Origin: CADEEN01 sp963783785
GTDB lineage: Bacteria > Pseudomonadota > Gammaproteobacteria > Burkholderiales > Burkholderiaceae_C
Reading direction: 5' to 3'
DNA: 64,000 bases
Assembly (NCBI GenBank): GCA_963783785.1
Contig: CAWAOQ010000010.1
Coordinates: forward strand, 124,001 to 188,000
Shown: positions 57,086 through 64,000 of the stretch, piece by piece
Layout of the letters: each line of letters begins with the position of its first letter
How positions within the stretch are numbered: the first letter of the stretch is position 1
Position numbers and translations under genes: made by a program
The notes under the pieces: model-generated
Seen by the model: only the letters and a program-made list of their open reading frames with translations
What the model was told of the DNA's origin: nothing
Database searches by the model: none

Positions 57086-58120
57086 ATGGCTGTCGTTCCC
57101 TACGCCCTCACCCGCCCGTTCCTGTTCGGCCTCGACCCCGAAATCGCCCATGAGCTGACGCTCGGCGCCATCGCCCGCCTGCAGAACACGCCGGCGCAAT
57201 GCCTCTGGCAGCAGCCGCGAGTCGACGATCCCGTCACCGTCGCCGGCCTGCGCTTCCCCAACCGCGTCGGCCTGGCCGCCGGGCTCGACAAGAACGGCCG
57301 CTGCATCGATGGCCTGGGCGCGATGGGCTTCGGCTTCATCGAGGTCGGCACGGTGACGCCGAAAGGCCAGCCGGGCAACCCCAAGCCGCGCATGTTCCGC
57401 GTGCCCGCGGCGCACGCGCTGATCAACCGGCTCGGTTTCAACAATGAAGGCCTCGATGCCTTCGTCGACAACGTTCAGCGGGCCAAGACGTTTCGCGCCG
57501 CCGGCGGCATCGTCGGCCTGAACATCGGCAAGAACGCCGCGACGCCGATCGAACGCGCTGCCGATGACTACCTGCTGTGCCTGCGCGGCGTGTACCCGCA
57601 CGCCGACTACATCACCGTCAACATCTCGAGCCCGAACACGCAGAACCTGCGCGCGCTGCAGAGCGACGAGCAATTGCAGCTGCTGCTCAACATGCTGGTT
57701 GGGCGCCGCGCCGAACTCGAGCGCGAACATGGCCACAAGCCGATCTTCCTGAAGATCGCACCCGACCTGGATGAAGAGCAGATCAAGATCATCGCCGCCA
57801 CGCTGCTGCGTCACGGCATCGACGGCGTGATCGCCACCAACACCACCGTCTCGCGCCACGGCGTGCACCACCTGCCCAACGGCCAGGAAACCGGCGGCCT
57901 GTCGGGGGCGCCGCTCTTGGCCGGCAGCAACCGCGTCATCCGCCTGTTGCGGGCGCAGCTCGGCAAGGGCTACCCGATCATCGGCGTCGGTGGCGTGATG
58001 AGCGCAGCCGACGCGCGCTCCAAGATCAAGGCCGGCGCCGACCTGGTGCAGATCTACACCGGGCTGATCTACAACGGCCCGGCGCTGGTGCCGCAGGTGG
58101 CCAGGGCGCTGAAGGGTTGA
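57086..58120 (+). CDS. pyrD: Dihydroorotate dehydrogenase (quinone), class 2
   Basis: 344-residue FMN enzyme that oxidises dihydroorotate to orotate at the membrane in pyrimidine synthesis. It begins 'MAVVPYALTRPFLFGLDPE', the membrane-associating N-terminus of class 2. It has 'VGLAAGLDKNGRCIDGL', the catalytic serine in 'VNISSPNTQNLR' and the FMN phosphate site 'IGVGGVMSAADA'. ATG 57086 is preferred; ATG 57074 and GTG 57062 are alternatives. Confidence 0.95.
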   Translation: MAVVPYALTRPFLFGLDPEIAHELTLGAIARLQNTPAQCLWQQPRVDDPVTVAGLRFPNRVGLAAGLDKNGRCIDGLGAMGFGFIEVGTVTPKGQPGNPKPRMFRVPAAHALINRLGFNNEGLDAFVDNVQRAKTFRAAGGIVGLNIGKNAATPIERAADDYLLCLRGVYPHADYITVNISSPNTQNLRALQSDEQLQLLLNMLVGRRAELEREHGHKPIFLKIAPDLDEEQIKIIAATLLRHGIDGVIATNTTVSRHGVHHLPNGQETGGLSGAPLLAGSNRVIRLLRAQLGKGYPIIGVGGVMSAADARSKIKAGADLVQIYTGLIYNGPALVPQVARALKG

Positions 58121-58204
58121 ACGCTGGAACGTGCCGAGCGCGACCGACTCGCACGCCACCCAACCGCTTGACAACGGCCCCTTGCGGCCTCACGCGCCGG
58201 CCCG

Positions 58205-58844
58205 CTACTGCAGCGGCACGCCGGTCTTGCTCTGCACCTCTTCGCGGGTCACGCCCGGCGCCAGTTCGACGAGCTTGAGCCCGTGCGGCGTCACGTCGAG
58301 GACGCACAGGTCGGTGATGATGCGGTCGACCACGGCGACGCCGGTCAGCGGCAGCGTGCAGTGCGGCAGGATCTTCAGATCGATGCTGCCGTCCTTCTTC
58401 TTGGCCACGTGCTCCATCAGCACGACGACGCTCCGCACGCCGCCCACCAGGTCCATCGCGCCGCCCATGCCCTTGACCATCTTGCCGGGGATCATCCAGT
58501 TGGCCAGGTCGCCCTTCTCGCTGACCTGCATTGCGCCGAGGATCGACAGGTTGATCTTGCCGCCGCGGATCATCGCGAAGCTGTCGTGGCTGCCGAAGAT
58601 CGAGGAACCGGGGATCGTCGTCACCGTCTGCTTACCCGCGTTGATCAGGTCGGCATCGACCGTGTCTTCGGTCGGAAACGGCGCCGATGCCGAGCATGCC
58701 GTTCTCGCTCTGCAGCCAGACCTCGATGTTGGGGTCGACGAAATTGGCCACCAGCGTCGGCAGGCCGATGCCGAGATTGACGTAGAAGCCGTCGGCCAGC
58801 TCCTTGGCCGCACGGGCCGCCATTTGCGCATGTGTCCAAGCCAT
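58205..58844 (-). CDS. scoB: 3-oxoacid CoA-transferase subunit B, interrupted by one frameshift
   Basis: Beta subunit of succinyl-CoA:acetoacetate CoA-transferase, which activates acetoacetate for ketone or PHB use. The catalytic Glu lies in 'WLQSENGMLGIG'. After 'GIGA' the frame shifts at about 58676-58681 and resumes one base later as 'FPTEDTVDADLINAGKQ', followed by 'SSIFGSHDSFAMIRGGKINL'. The repaired length is 212 residues, normal. It starts two bases after scoA. An alternative substrate such as 3-oxoadipate cannot be excluded. The break is probably a sequence error. Confidence 0.88.
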
Positions 58845-58846
58845 TT

Positions 58847-59554
58847 TCAGATCCCCGCCTTTTCGGTGATGGTGCGTTTCTCGATGCGCTTTTCGGGATG
58901 CGCATTGAGCACGATGCGGTGCACGTAGATGCCCGGCAGGTGCACGGCGTCCGGCGCGAAGGCACCGGTTTCGACGATCTCCTCGACCTCGACCACGGTC
59001 GTCTTGCCGGCCATCGCCACCGCCGGATTGAAGTTGCGCGCGGTCAGGCGGAACAGCAGGTTGCCGCTCCTGTCGGCCTTCCAGGCCTTGACCAGCGACA
59101 CATCGGGCACCAGCGAACGCTCCATCACGTAGGTGTGGTCGTCGAACTCGCGCAACTCCTTGCCTTCGGCAACCATCGTGCCGACGCCGGTGCGGGTGAA
59201 GAATGCCGGGATGCCGGCGCCGCCGGCGCGCAGCTTCTCGGCCAGCGTGCCCTGCGGCGTGAACTCGAGTTCAAGTTCGCCGGCCAGGTACTGGCGCTCG
59301 AACTCCTTGTTCTCGCCGACGTAGCTCGAGATCATCTTCTTGATCTGCCGCGTCTCGAGCAACTTCCCGAGGCCGAAGCCGTCGACGCCGGCATTGTTGG
59401 AGATGACGGTCAGGTTCTTGACGCCGGTGTCACGCAGCGCGTCGATCAGCGCTTCGGGGATGCCACACAGGCCAAAGCCACCGACGGCCAACAACTGACC
59501 GTCCCGGACGAGGCCGTCGAGTGCGGCCTTCGCACTCGGATAGATCTTGTTCAT
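58847..59554 (-). CDS. scoA: 3-oxoacid CoA-transferase subunit A
   Basis: 235-residue alpha subunit with the coenzyme A-binding motif 'LAVGGFGLCGIPEALIDAL', 'ISNNAGVDGFGLGKLL', 'GTLAEKLRAGGAGIPAFFT' and the end 'PEKRIEKRTITEK'. It leads the scoAB pair and is divergent from a PAS-LuxR regulator. Three TACGTA motifs lie in the 108-bp gap, about 50-80 bp before its start. Confidence 0.94.
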   Translation of the reverse strand: MNKIYPSAKAALDGLVRDGQLLAVGGFGLCGIPEALIDALRDTGVKNLTVISNNAGVDGFGLGKLLETRQIKKMISSYVGENKEFERQYLAGELELEFTPQGTLAEKLRAGGAGIPAFFTRTGVGTMVAEGKELREFDDHTYVMERSLVPDVSLVKAWKADRSGNLLFRLTARNFNPAVAMAGKTTVVEVEEIVETGAFAPDAVHLPGIYVHRIVLNAHPEKRIEKRTITEKAGI

Positions 59555-59604
59555 GCGCGAGGTCTCCAGGAAAAAGGGCCTTCAACAACAGCGGTGGAGC
59601 GTAC

Positions 59605-59633
59605 TACGTAACCCATTACGTAGTCGTTACGTA
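59605..59633. promoter_or_regulatory. Triple TACGTA operator-like array between scoAB and its regulator
   Basis: The palindrome TACGTA occurs at 59605-59610, 59617-59622 and 59628-59633, that is 12 and 11 bp apart, about one helical turn. It therefore presents one face of the DNA. It lies in the divergent gap between scoA and a LuxR-type regulator, where a cooperative binding site for that regulator is expected. Confidence 0.6.
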
Positions 59634-59662
59634 GAATTCAGTAAAGCAAGACCAACAACGCC

Positions 59663-60208
59663 ATGAACCTCGACTACCGCACCGCCTTCGATCTGGCGCC
59701 GATCGGCCTCGTGCTTTCGAAAGACCGGTTGATCGTCGGCTGCAACCAGCAACTGCTGGCGATGTTCGGCGCCCGCGAACCCGAACAGCTCAACGGCCGC
59801 AGTTTCGAGCTGCTGTACCCGACCCACGACGAGTTCGAGCGCACCGGCGCGCGCATCGTCGCCAGCCTCGACAAGCGAGGTTTCTACGCCGACGAACGCA
59901 TCATGAAGCGGCTGTCGGGCGAATTGTTCTGGTGCCACGTGTCGGGCCGCGCGCTCGATCCGCAGCAGCCCCACGCCGCCGGCATCTGGAGCTTCGAGGA
60001 TCTGTCGGCACGGCGCAGGGTGAGTGCCGAGCTCACGCCGCGCGAACGCGAGATCGCCGCGCTGCTGATCGAGGGCCTGACGAGCAAGCGCATCGGCCTG
60101 AAGCTGGCGATCAGCCCGCGCACGGTCGATGTCTATCGCGCGCGCCTGATGCGCAAGTACGGCGCCTCGACGACCCCCGAACTGGTCAACAAGCTCCTCA
60201 GTGTCTGA
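59663..60208 (+). CDS. PAS-LuxR family transcriptional regulator
   Basis: 181-residue regulator with an N-terminal PAS sensor (about 1-115: 'DLAPIGLVLSKDRLIVGCNQ', 'SGELFWCHVSGRAL') and a C-terminal LuxR helix-turn-helix (about 120-181: 'LTPREREIAALLIEGLTSKR', 'AISPRTVDVYRARLMRKYG'). There is no receiver domain, so it senses a ligand or cofactor directly rather than being a phosphorylated response regulator. Divergent from scoAB and flanking the TACGTA array, it is the likely regulator of ketone-body use. The GST gene follows closely. Confidence 0.9.
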   Translation: MNLDYRTAFDLAPIGLVLSKDRLIVGCNQQLLAMFGAREPEQLNGRSFELLYPTHDEFERTGARIVASLDKRGFYADERIMKRLSGELFWCHVSGRALDPQQPHAAGIWSFEDLSARRRVSAELTPREREIAALLIEGLTSKRIGLKLAISPRTVDVYRARLMRKYGASTTPELVNKLLSV

Positions 60209-60221
60209 AACGAAGGCCCGC

Positions 60222-60896
60222 ATGACGATCACCGTCCACCATCTCGAGAACTCGCGCTCCCAGCGCGTGCTGTGGCTGCTCGAGGAGCTCGGGCTGCCGT
60301 ACGAGGTCAAGCGCTACGCGCGCGACAAGAAGACGTCGCTGGCACCACCCGAGTTGGCCGCCGTGCATCCGCTGGGCAAGTCACCGGTGGTGAGCGACGG
60401 CGCGACGGTGGTCGCCGAGACCGGGGCGATCGTCGAGTACCTGCTCGACCGCGCCGGCGGCGATGCGCTGCGCCCGCCCGCCGGCACGCCCGAGCGGCTG
60501 CGCTTCACCTACTGGCTGCACTTCGCGGAAGGCTCGGCCATGCCGCCACTGGTGATGGCACTGGTGTTCCAGAAGGTGCGCACCGCACCGATGCCGTTCT
60601 TTGCCAGGCCAATCGCCAAGGCGATTGCCGCCAACGTGATGAAGGGCTTCGTGCAACCCACCATCGATCGGCAGCTCGCATTCATGGAAGCCGAGCTGAC
60701 CTCGCGGCCCTGGTTTGCCGGCAAGAAGTTCAGCGCTGCCGACATCATGATGAGCTTTCCGCTCGAGGCGGCTGCATCGCGCGGTGGGCTGGACGCGCGC
60801 TACCCGAAGCTCGACGGCTTCCTGACCCGCATCCATGCGCGGCCCGCCTACCAGCGCGCGCTGGAGCGCGGCGGGCCGTACGCCTTGGCGGCTTGA
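60222..60896 (+). CDS. Glutathione S-transferase family protein
   Basis: 224-residue cytoplasmic protein with the thioredoxin-like N-terminal domain ('VHHLENSRSQRVLWLLEELG', 'HPLGKSPVVSDGATVVAETG', where SPV and ETG contact glutathione) and an all-helical C-terminal domain ('FSAADIMMSFPLEAA'). ATG 60222 has an AAGG site; a start seven codons upstream overlaps the previous gene. The Ser in 'NSRSQR' is the usual activating residue. The physiological substrate is unknown. Confidence 0.88.
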   Translation: MTITVHHLENSRSQRVLWLLEELGLPYEVKRYARDKKTSLAPPELAAVHPLGKSPVVSDGATVVAETGAIVEYLLDRAGGDALRPPAGTPERLRFTYWLHFAEGSAMPPLVMALVFQKVRTAPMPFFARPIAKAIAANVMKGFVQPTIDRQLAFMEAELTSRPWFAGKKFSAADIMMSFPLEAAASRGGLDARYPKLDGFLTRIHARPAYQRALERGGPYALAA

Positions 60897-60897
60897 G

Positions 60898-61974
60898 CTA
60901 CAGCAGCGGCTGCGCGTCGATCGAAGGCTGCTGCACCAGCGCGGCAAACTCGTCGGCCAGGCGCTGGCTCTCGGCAACGGCCCTGGACCACGCTGCCTGC
61001 CGTCCCGGCAGGTCATCGCCATAGGCCTTGAAATCGCTGCGGTCGGGCAGCTTGCCGCCCGGCAGCCTGGCCCGGATCCACTCGGCGCTCGGCGCCAGCA
61101 GCACCACGTTGGCCAGCCGCGCCGTGGCGCCATGGCGGTGCTTGAGCCCCTTGTCGAGCCAGCCGGGCACCACGCTGGCCTGGAAATGCGGGTACAGCAC
61201 CAGGCCCTCGCTCATCTGCGCATAGTCGAGGTGCAGGTGGTAATCGGTGATGCCGCCATCCCAGTACGCGCCGCGTGGCGCACCGGGAATGTCGTGCACG
61301 GCGTCGAGCCAGAACGGGATCGAGCAACTGGCGAGCAGGCTCGCTGTCAGGTTGTCGGCGGTCAGCGCGACCTGCCTGGTGCGGAAATCGTGCAGTGCAA
61401 ACGGCAGCGGCTCGCGCGGGTCGGAAAACATCACGCGCTCGAGCCAGCCGCCCATTGCGCGGCGGCTGAGCAGGTTGGTGGCGAAGGCACCGAAGTAGCC
61501 GAGCGGCGTGCGCACGTGGCCTTGCCGGCTGAGCACGTGGCGGCCGCGGCTGGTCAGCACGTGCAAGCGGTAACGGGGGTGCTGCAGCAACTCGGCTGCG
61601 CGGCCGCCGAAGCGTTCGTCGAGCTTGGCGCCGAATACCGCGCTCACGTCGCGCGCCCGTGGCGGCTTGCCCGGCTCGTGCGGATAGTCCTGCGCGATGT
61701 AGTCGGCGGCCAGTTGCGCGAACGCCGCCGCCGGATCAGCCAGGCAGGCACTGGCCAGCCGCCAGGCGCCGATCGAGGCCCCCAGCAGGTGCACCGTCTG
61801 CGCTGCACCCGACAGCCACGGTCCGAAGATGAAACGGTCGAGCGGGTTGAGCACCAGGCCCTTCGGGCCGCCGGCCGCCGCCGGCACCACGCGCACGTCG
61901 GCGGCGGCGAGGCCGCGCTCGCGCAACTGCGTGCGGGCGCGCGGGCCGGCGTAGATGCGCAGCGCCGGCGCCAT
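60898..61974 (-). CDS. Patatin-like phospholipase family protein
   Basis: 358-residue Ser-Asp dyad lipase-type protein. The nucleophile elbow GxSxG is in 'LLGASIGAWRLASA' (near residue 67), and the catalytic Asp is in 'GAYWDGGITDYHLHLDY' (DGG). The oxyanion glycine stretch is 'AAAGGPKGLVLN'. There is no signal peptide. The family cleaves lipids or acyl esters; a physiological role is not evident. It overlaps nothing, is convergent with the GST gene, and is 8 bp from sodC on the same strand. Confidence 0.88.
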   Translation of the reverse strand: MAPALRIYAGPRARTQLRERGLAAADVRVVPAAAGGPKGLVLNPLDRFIFGPWLSGAAQTVHLLGASIGAWRLASACLADPAAAFAQLAADYIAQDYPHEPGKPPRARDVSAVFGAKLDERFGGRAAELLQHPRYRLHVLTSRGRHVLSRQGHVRTPLGYFGAFATNLLSRRAMGGWLERVMFSDPREPLPFALHDFRTRQVALTADNLTASLLASCSIPFWLDAVHDIPGAPRGAYWDGGITDYHLHLDYAQMSEGLVLYPHFQASVVPGWLDKGLKHRHGATARLANVVLLAPSAEWIRARLPGGKLPDRSDFKAYGDDLPGRQAAWSRAVAESQRLADEFAALVQQPSIDAQPLL

Positions 61975-61982
61975 CCTCGCGC

Positions 61983-62513
61983 CTAACGGGTGATCACGCC
62001 GCAGGCGATGCGACCGCCCGCATTGCCGGTCGGCTGGGTACGGTAGTCGTCGGGCATGGCGTGAACGATCAAGCCCTTGCCGACGATGTCGGCGACGCCG
62101 CTGCCGACCGTGACGCCGGTGACATGGAACTGCGCGTCGGCGCGGCCGTTGGCATCGGCCTTCAGGGCCGGCAGGTCGCCGACATGGTGGTCGGCGTCCT
62201 GCGGGCCATGCGGCTTGCCGGTGGGGTTGAAATGGCCGCCGGTGCTCATGCCATCGCCGCTGCTGCAGTCGCCCTTCTCGTGGACGTGGAAACCGTGCTC
62301 CTGGCCGGGCTTCAGGCCCTCCACCCTGGCGTGCACCATCACCCGATCACCCTGCTGGCTGAATGTGACCGTGCCGGCGGCGGTGTTGCCGCGCGTGGCC
62401 TCGAGCTTGGCGGTCGCCGTCGGGCCCGCGCCGGGCGACATGCCGGCACAGCCGGCAAGCGCGGCGGCGACAACCGCGATGGACAGCGTCGAGAAGGTGA
62501 AACGTGCATTCAT
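61983..62513 (-). CDS. sodC: Periplasmic Cu/Zn superoxide dismutase, probable lipoprotein
   Basis: 176-residue enzyme dismuting superoxide outside the cytoplasm. The signal ends in lipobox LAGC (Cys22), so it is probably membrane-anchored. Copper and zinc ligands are visible in 'HGFHVHEKGDC', 'STGGHFNPTGKPHG' and 'LIVHAMPDDY', with the disulfide cysteines in 'GDCSS' and 'RIACGV'. It sits between the patatin gene and tex on the minus strand. Confidence 0.94.
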   Translation of the reverse strand: MNARFTFSTLSIAVVAAALAGCAGMSPGAGPTATAKLEATRGNTAAGTVTFSQQGDRVMVHARVEGLKPGQEHGFHVHEKGDCSSGDGMSTGGHFNPTGKPHGPQDADHHVGDLPALKADANGRADAQFHVTGVTVGSGVADIVGKGLIVHAMPDDYRTQPTGNAGGRIACGVITR

Positions 62514-62562
62514 GAGAAGGTCTCCGGCAAGGGTGGAGCGCGGATGCTAAGTCAAGCGGCGC

Positions 62563-64000
62563 TCATTTCCCGCGCAGGCGCTCGAAGGCCGCGGCCATCG
62601 AGCCGATGGCCGGCGCCGGCCCGTTGCGCGCCGGCGCGCGTTCGCCGCGCACGGCGGGCCGGAACGCCTGTTCACCGCGGCGCTCGCCGGCTGCTGCTGT
62701 CGGCACGTCGAGCTTCATCGTCAGCGCGATGCGTTGGCGTGCGAGATCGACCTCCACCACCCGCACCTTGACGATGTCGCCGGTCTTCACGACCTCGCGC
62801 GCGTCCTTGACGAACTTGTTGGCCAGCTGGCTCACATGCACCAGGCCGTCCTGGTGCACACCGACGTCGACGAAGGCGCCGAACTGGGCCACGTTGCTGA
62901 CAGTGCCTTCGAGCACCATGCCAGGCAGCAAGTGCTTGATGTCATCGATGCCATCGGTCAACTTCGCGACCTTGAAATCCGGGCGCGGATCGCGGCCCGG
63001 CTTCTCCAGTTCGGCCAGGATGTCCTTGACGGTGATCGCACCGAAGCGCTCGTCGGCGAAGACGGCGGGCTGCAGCGCCCTCAGCACATCGCTGCGGCCC
63101 ATCAGCTCGCCGAGCGGCCTGCCGGTGGCGGCGAGGATTCTTTCGACCACCGGATAGGTCTCGGGGTGCACGCCAGAGCGATCGAGCGGGTTGTCGCCGT
63201 CGCGGATGCGCAGGAAGCCCGCCGCCTGCTCGAAGGTCTTGGCGCCCAGCCCGGCCACGTCGAGCAACTGCTGCCGGTTGCGGAATGCCCCGTGTGCATC
63301 GCGCCAGCGCACGATGCTGGCGGCCACCGTGGCCGACAGCCCCGACACCCGCGCCAACAACGGCGGCGATGCGGTGTTCAGGTCCACGCCCACCGCGTTG
63401 ACGCAATCCTCGACCACCGCATCGAGGCTGCGCGCCAGGCCGCTCTGGTTGACGTCGTGCTGGTACTGGCCCACGCCGATGCTCTTGGGGTCGATCTTGA
63501 CCAACTCGGCCAGCGGGTCCTGCACGCGCCGCGCAATGCTCACTGCACCACGCAGGCTCACGTCGAGCTCGGGCAGTTCCTTGCTCGCCACTTCGCTGGC
63601 CGAATACACCGAAGCGCCGGCTTCGCTGACGACCAACTTGTGGATCACCGCCTTCGTCGTGGACACCGGCGCATGCTGCGCGACCAGCGCGATCAGCTCG
63701 CCGGCCAGCTTGTCGGTCTCGCGGCTCGCGGTGCCGTTGCCGATGGCGATCAGGTTCACGCCGTGCGTGGCCACCAGCTGCGCCAGCCGTGTGCAGACTG
63801 CCCTGCCAATCACGCCGCGGTTCGTGTGGATAGACCGTCGCGGTATCGAGCACGCGCCCGGTGGCGCTGACCACCGCCACCTTGACGCCGGTGCGGATGC
63901 CCGGGTCGAGCCCCATCACGACGCGTTCGCCGGCTGGTGCGGCAAGCAGCAGATCGCGCAGGTTGTCGCCGAAGACCTTGATCGCGATCGCTTCGGCGGC
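62563..64000 (-). CDS. tex: Tex-like RNA-binding transcription accessory protein, 5' end missing and one frameshift
   Basis: C-terminal two thirds of a Tex protein (usually about 770-800 residues). Visible parts: the YqgF/RNase H-like fold ('MGLDPGIRTGVKVAVVSATG', 'IGNGTASRETDKLAGEL'), the helix-hairpin-helix region ('LDVAGLGAKTFEQAAGFLRI'), and the S1 RNA-binding domain near the C-terminus ('LEGTVSNVAQFGAFVDVGVH'). The frame changes once at the CC 63787-63788: upstream of it the sequence reads 'WQGSLHT', downstream 'LAQLVATHGVNLIA', joined by removing one base. The gene continues past the end of the window. Confidence 0.92.

Overview
The window is a piece of a GC-rich bacterial chromosome that reads as a betaproteobacterium of the order Burkholderiales. 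Evidence: the ilvB-ilvH-ilvC-pssA-leuA block; the tig-clpP-clpX-lon and hupB-tRNA-Val-ppiD neighbourhoods; an EF-P with Arg32 beside its rhamnosyltransferase EarP; the ECF sigma/DUF3619/DUF3106/RDD cluster; and a potassium-independent H+-pyrophosphatase. The Leptothrix/Rubrivivax/Ideonella side of the order is a guess. I see no phage, insertion sequence, CRISPR array or plasmid gene. Almost everything is housekeeping or ordinary metabolism.

Layout. 1-4760: RND efflux adaptor and pump, a small membrane protein and thioredoxin 2. 4764-4966: tRNA-Cys and tRNA-Gly. 5051-11148: proteostasis block (lon, clpX, clpP, trigger factor) and tRNA-Leu, all on the minus strand. 11206-15508: second RND pump and adaptor behind a promoter with a TetR-like operator, divergent from hpnC-hpnD-hpnE (squalene synthesis for hopanoids). 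18842-20653: IclR regulator and a penicillin-binding endopeptidase. 20780-26829: branched-chain amino acid block on the minus strand, with a leucine-rich leader peptide and attenuator directly before leuA. 27083-30413: ECF sigma factor with three coupled downstream genes, then dgkA and a LOG-family protein. 30435-36919: glnB, nadE, an acyltransferase-like gene, soluble pyrophosphatase, and a membrane pyrophosphatase fused to an OmpA-like domain. 37004-42033: wax-ester synthase, Crp/Fnr regulator, tRNA-His, ppiD, tRNA-Val, hupB. 42209-48896: tartrate dehydrogenase, DMT permease, pgsA, a small TonB-like protein, uvrC, earP, efp. 48967-56381: heme-dependent demethylase-like protein, mnmC, and a polyamine-type ABC transporter whose two permease genes are separated by a 499-bp insertion-like spacer with a perfect 33-bp inverted repeat. 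56383-64000: rpiA, pyrD, scoAB with a divergent PAS-LuxR regulator and a triple TACGTA operator-like array, a glutathione transferase, a patatin, sodC and the 3' part of tex.

A property of the whole window matters for anyone using it. Eleven conserved genes are interrupted by a single-base frame change. Ten are one base too long, usually in a short G run, and one (ilvB) is one base short. Because they hit essential genes (ilvB, leuA, pssA) and both frames remain well conserved, I treat them as probable sequence or assembly errors and annotate each gene across its full span.

The most interesting items are the leuA leader-peptide attenuator, the pyrophosphatase-OmpA fusion, the TACGTA array between scoAB and its regulator, the paired hairpins before ilvH, and the palindromic element inside the polyamine operon. 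Functions come from reading protein motifs by eye. No database search was run.
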